Below are positions 22,434 to 22,774 of a DNA stretch of 22,774 bases, piece by piece; the stretch's first letter is position 1, and each line of letters opens with the position of its first letter. The notes beneath the pieces are model-generated. The model was not told where the DNA came from and searched no databases. It worked only from the letters and a program-made list of their open reading frames with translations. The DNA comes from Myxococcales bacterium. Lineage in GTDB: Bacteria; Myxococcota; Polyangia; Fen-1088. The position numbers and the translations under genes were made by a program. The DNA lies in the NCBI GenBank assembly GCA_003153875.1, contig PMBY01000473.1, positions 34,885-57,658 of the forward strand, given 5' to 3'.

Positions 22434-22774
22434 ATGGCATCAGCGAAACCAAGCATTCCTGCGGGCGGCGAACCTATCACCGTGTCGTCGAGCGGCGCGC
22501 TCACGGTGCCGGATCGCCCCATCATCCCCTTCATCGAAGGCGACGGCACCGGGCCTGACATCTGGCGCGCCTCGGTGCGCGTGCTCGACGCTGCGGTGGA
22601 AAAGGAATTCGGCGGCAAGAAGAAGATCGCCTGGGCCGAGGTCTACGCGGGCGAGAAAGCCAAGAACCTGTGCGGCACTTGGTTGCCTGACGAAACCATC
22701 GAGGCCTTCAAGACCTACCTGGTGGGCATCAAGGGCCCGCTGACCACGCCGATAGGCGGCGGCATCCGCTCGCT
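22434..22774 (+). CDS. icd: Isocitrate dehydrogenase (NADP type), N-terminal part
   Basis: The gene starts at ATG 22434 and runs off the right edge; 113 codons are visible. The protein begins [20 protein letters not shown] and continues with [29 protein letters not shown], the nucleotide/substrate-domain signature of isocitrate dehydrogenase. [41 protein letters not shown] then match E. coli Icd around the Ser113 loop, where isocitrate binds and IDH kinase acts. It catalyses oxidative decarboxylation of isocitrate to 2-oxoglutarate in the TCA cycle. NADP preference is assumed from the closer likeness to the E. coli type; the coenzyme-determining residues are outside the window. Only 53 bp separate it from metG, so co-transcription is possible. 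No strong ribosome site is visible. Confidence 0.95.
   Translation, partial: MASAKPSIPAGGEPITVSSSGALTVPDRPIIPFIEGDGTGPDIWRASVRVLDAAVEKEFGGKKKIAWAEVYAGEKAKNLCGTWLPDETIEAFKTYLVGIKGPLTTPIGGGIRS

Noticed and set aside
21007..22452. Open frame of 481 codons on the minus strand
   Set aside because: It is antisense to metG, which is unmistakable, and it shows no domain or ribosome site.

Overview
The window looks like a chromosomal segment of a GC-rich bacterium of the Myxococcota / former Deltaproteobacteria. The evidence is the set of lipoproteins with long Gly/Ser/Thr-rich stalks, a FliA/WhiG-type sigma factor beside an SctJ-like ring protein, and housekeeping genes (holB, ricT, metG, icd) with strong G/C third-position bias. 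This placement is an inference from gene content; no rRNA or other marker was available.

Layout. 1-164 (-): start of a membrane protein running off the left edge, possibly a CDP-alcohol phosphatidyltransferase. 582-3320 (-): a large exported lipoprotein that joins a zinc-dependent phospholipase C-like domain to a choice-of-anchor A domain. 3988-5761 (+): a sigma factor and an SctJ/YscJ lipoprotein, separated by a repeat-rich spacer. 5762-6070: an inverted-repeat element. 6071-6730 (-): PspA/IM30. 6800-8841 (+): holB and ricT, overlapping by four bases. 8842-20406: an accessory block between ricT and metG. It holds a Cys-rich lipoprotein, a short foldback element (likely a MITE), a GH3/PA14 beta-glucosidase lipoprotein, a divergent formylglycine-generating-enzyme-like (FGE-like) lipoprotein, a coupled TPR/membrane protein plus Cys-rich stalked lipoprotein, a gene remnant, and a TMTC-like membrane glycosyltransferase with TPRs. 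20407-22380 (+): metG. 22434-22774 (+): start of icd.

How it fits together. The core genes (DNA polymerase III delta', RicT, MetRS, IDH, PspA) are ordinary. As I recall, holB-ricT-metG is a recurrent neighbourhood in Deltaproteobacteria; here about 11.5 kb of cell-envelope and exported genes, together with repeats and a probable MITE, lies between ricT and metG. Two genes (582-3320 and 17874-19937) are visibly poorer in G+C than their neighbours and may have been acquired later.

The items most worth a second look are the phospholipase C/anchor fusion, the SctJ gene with no other secretion genes nearby, the foldback element at 9748-9910, the dispersed repeat that has also entered the 3' end of ricT, and a Gly-rich reading frame that continues past the stop codon of the lipoprotein at 9016-9699. 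I saw no tRNA, rRNA or CRISPR array.
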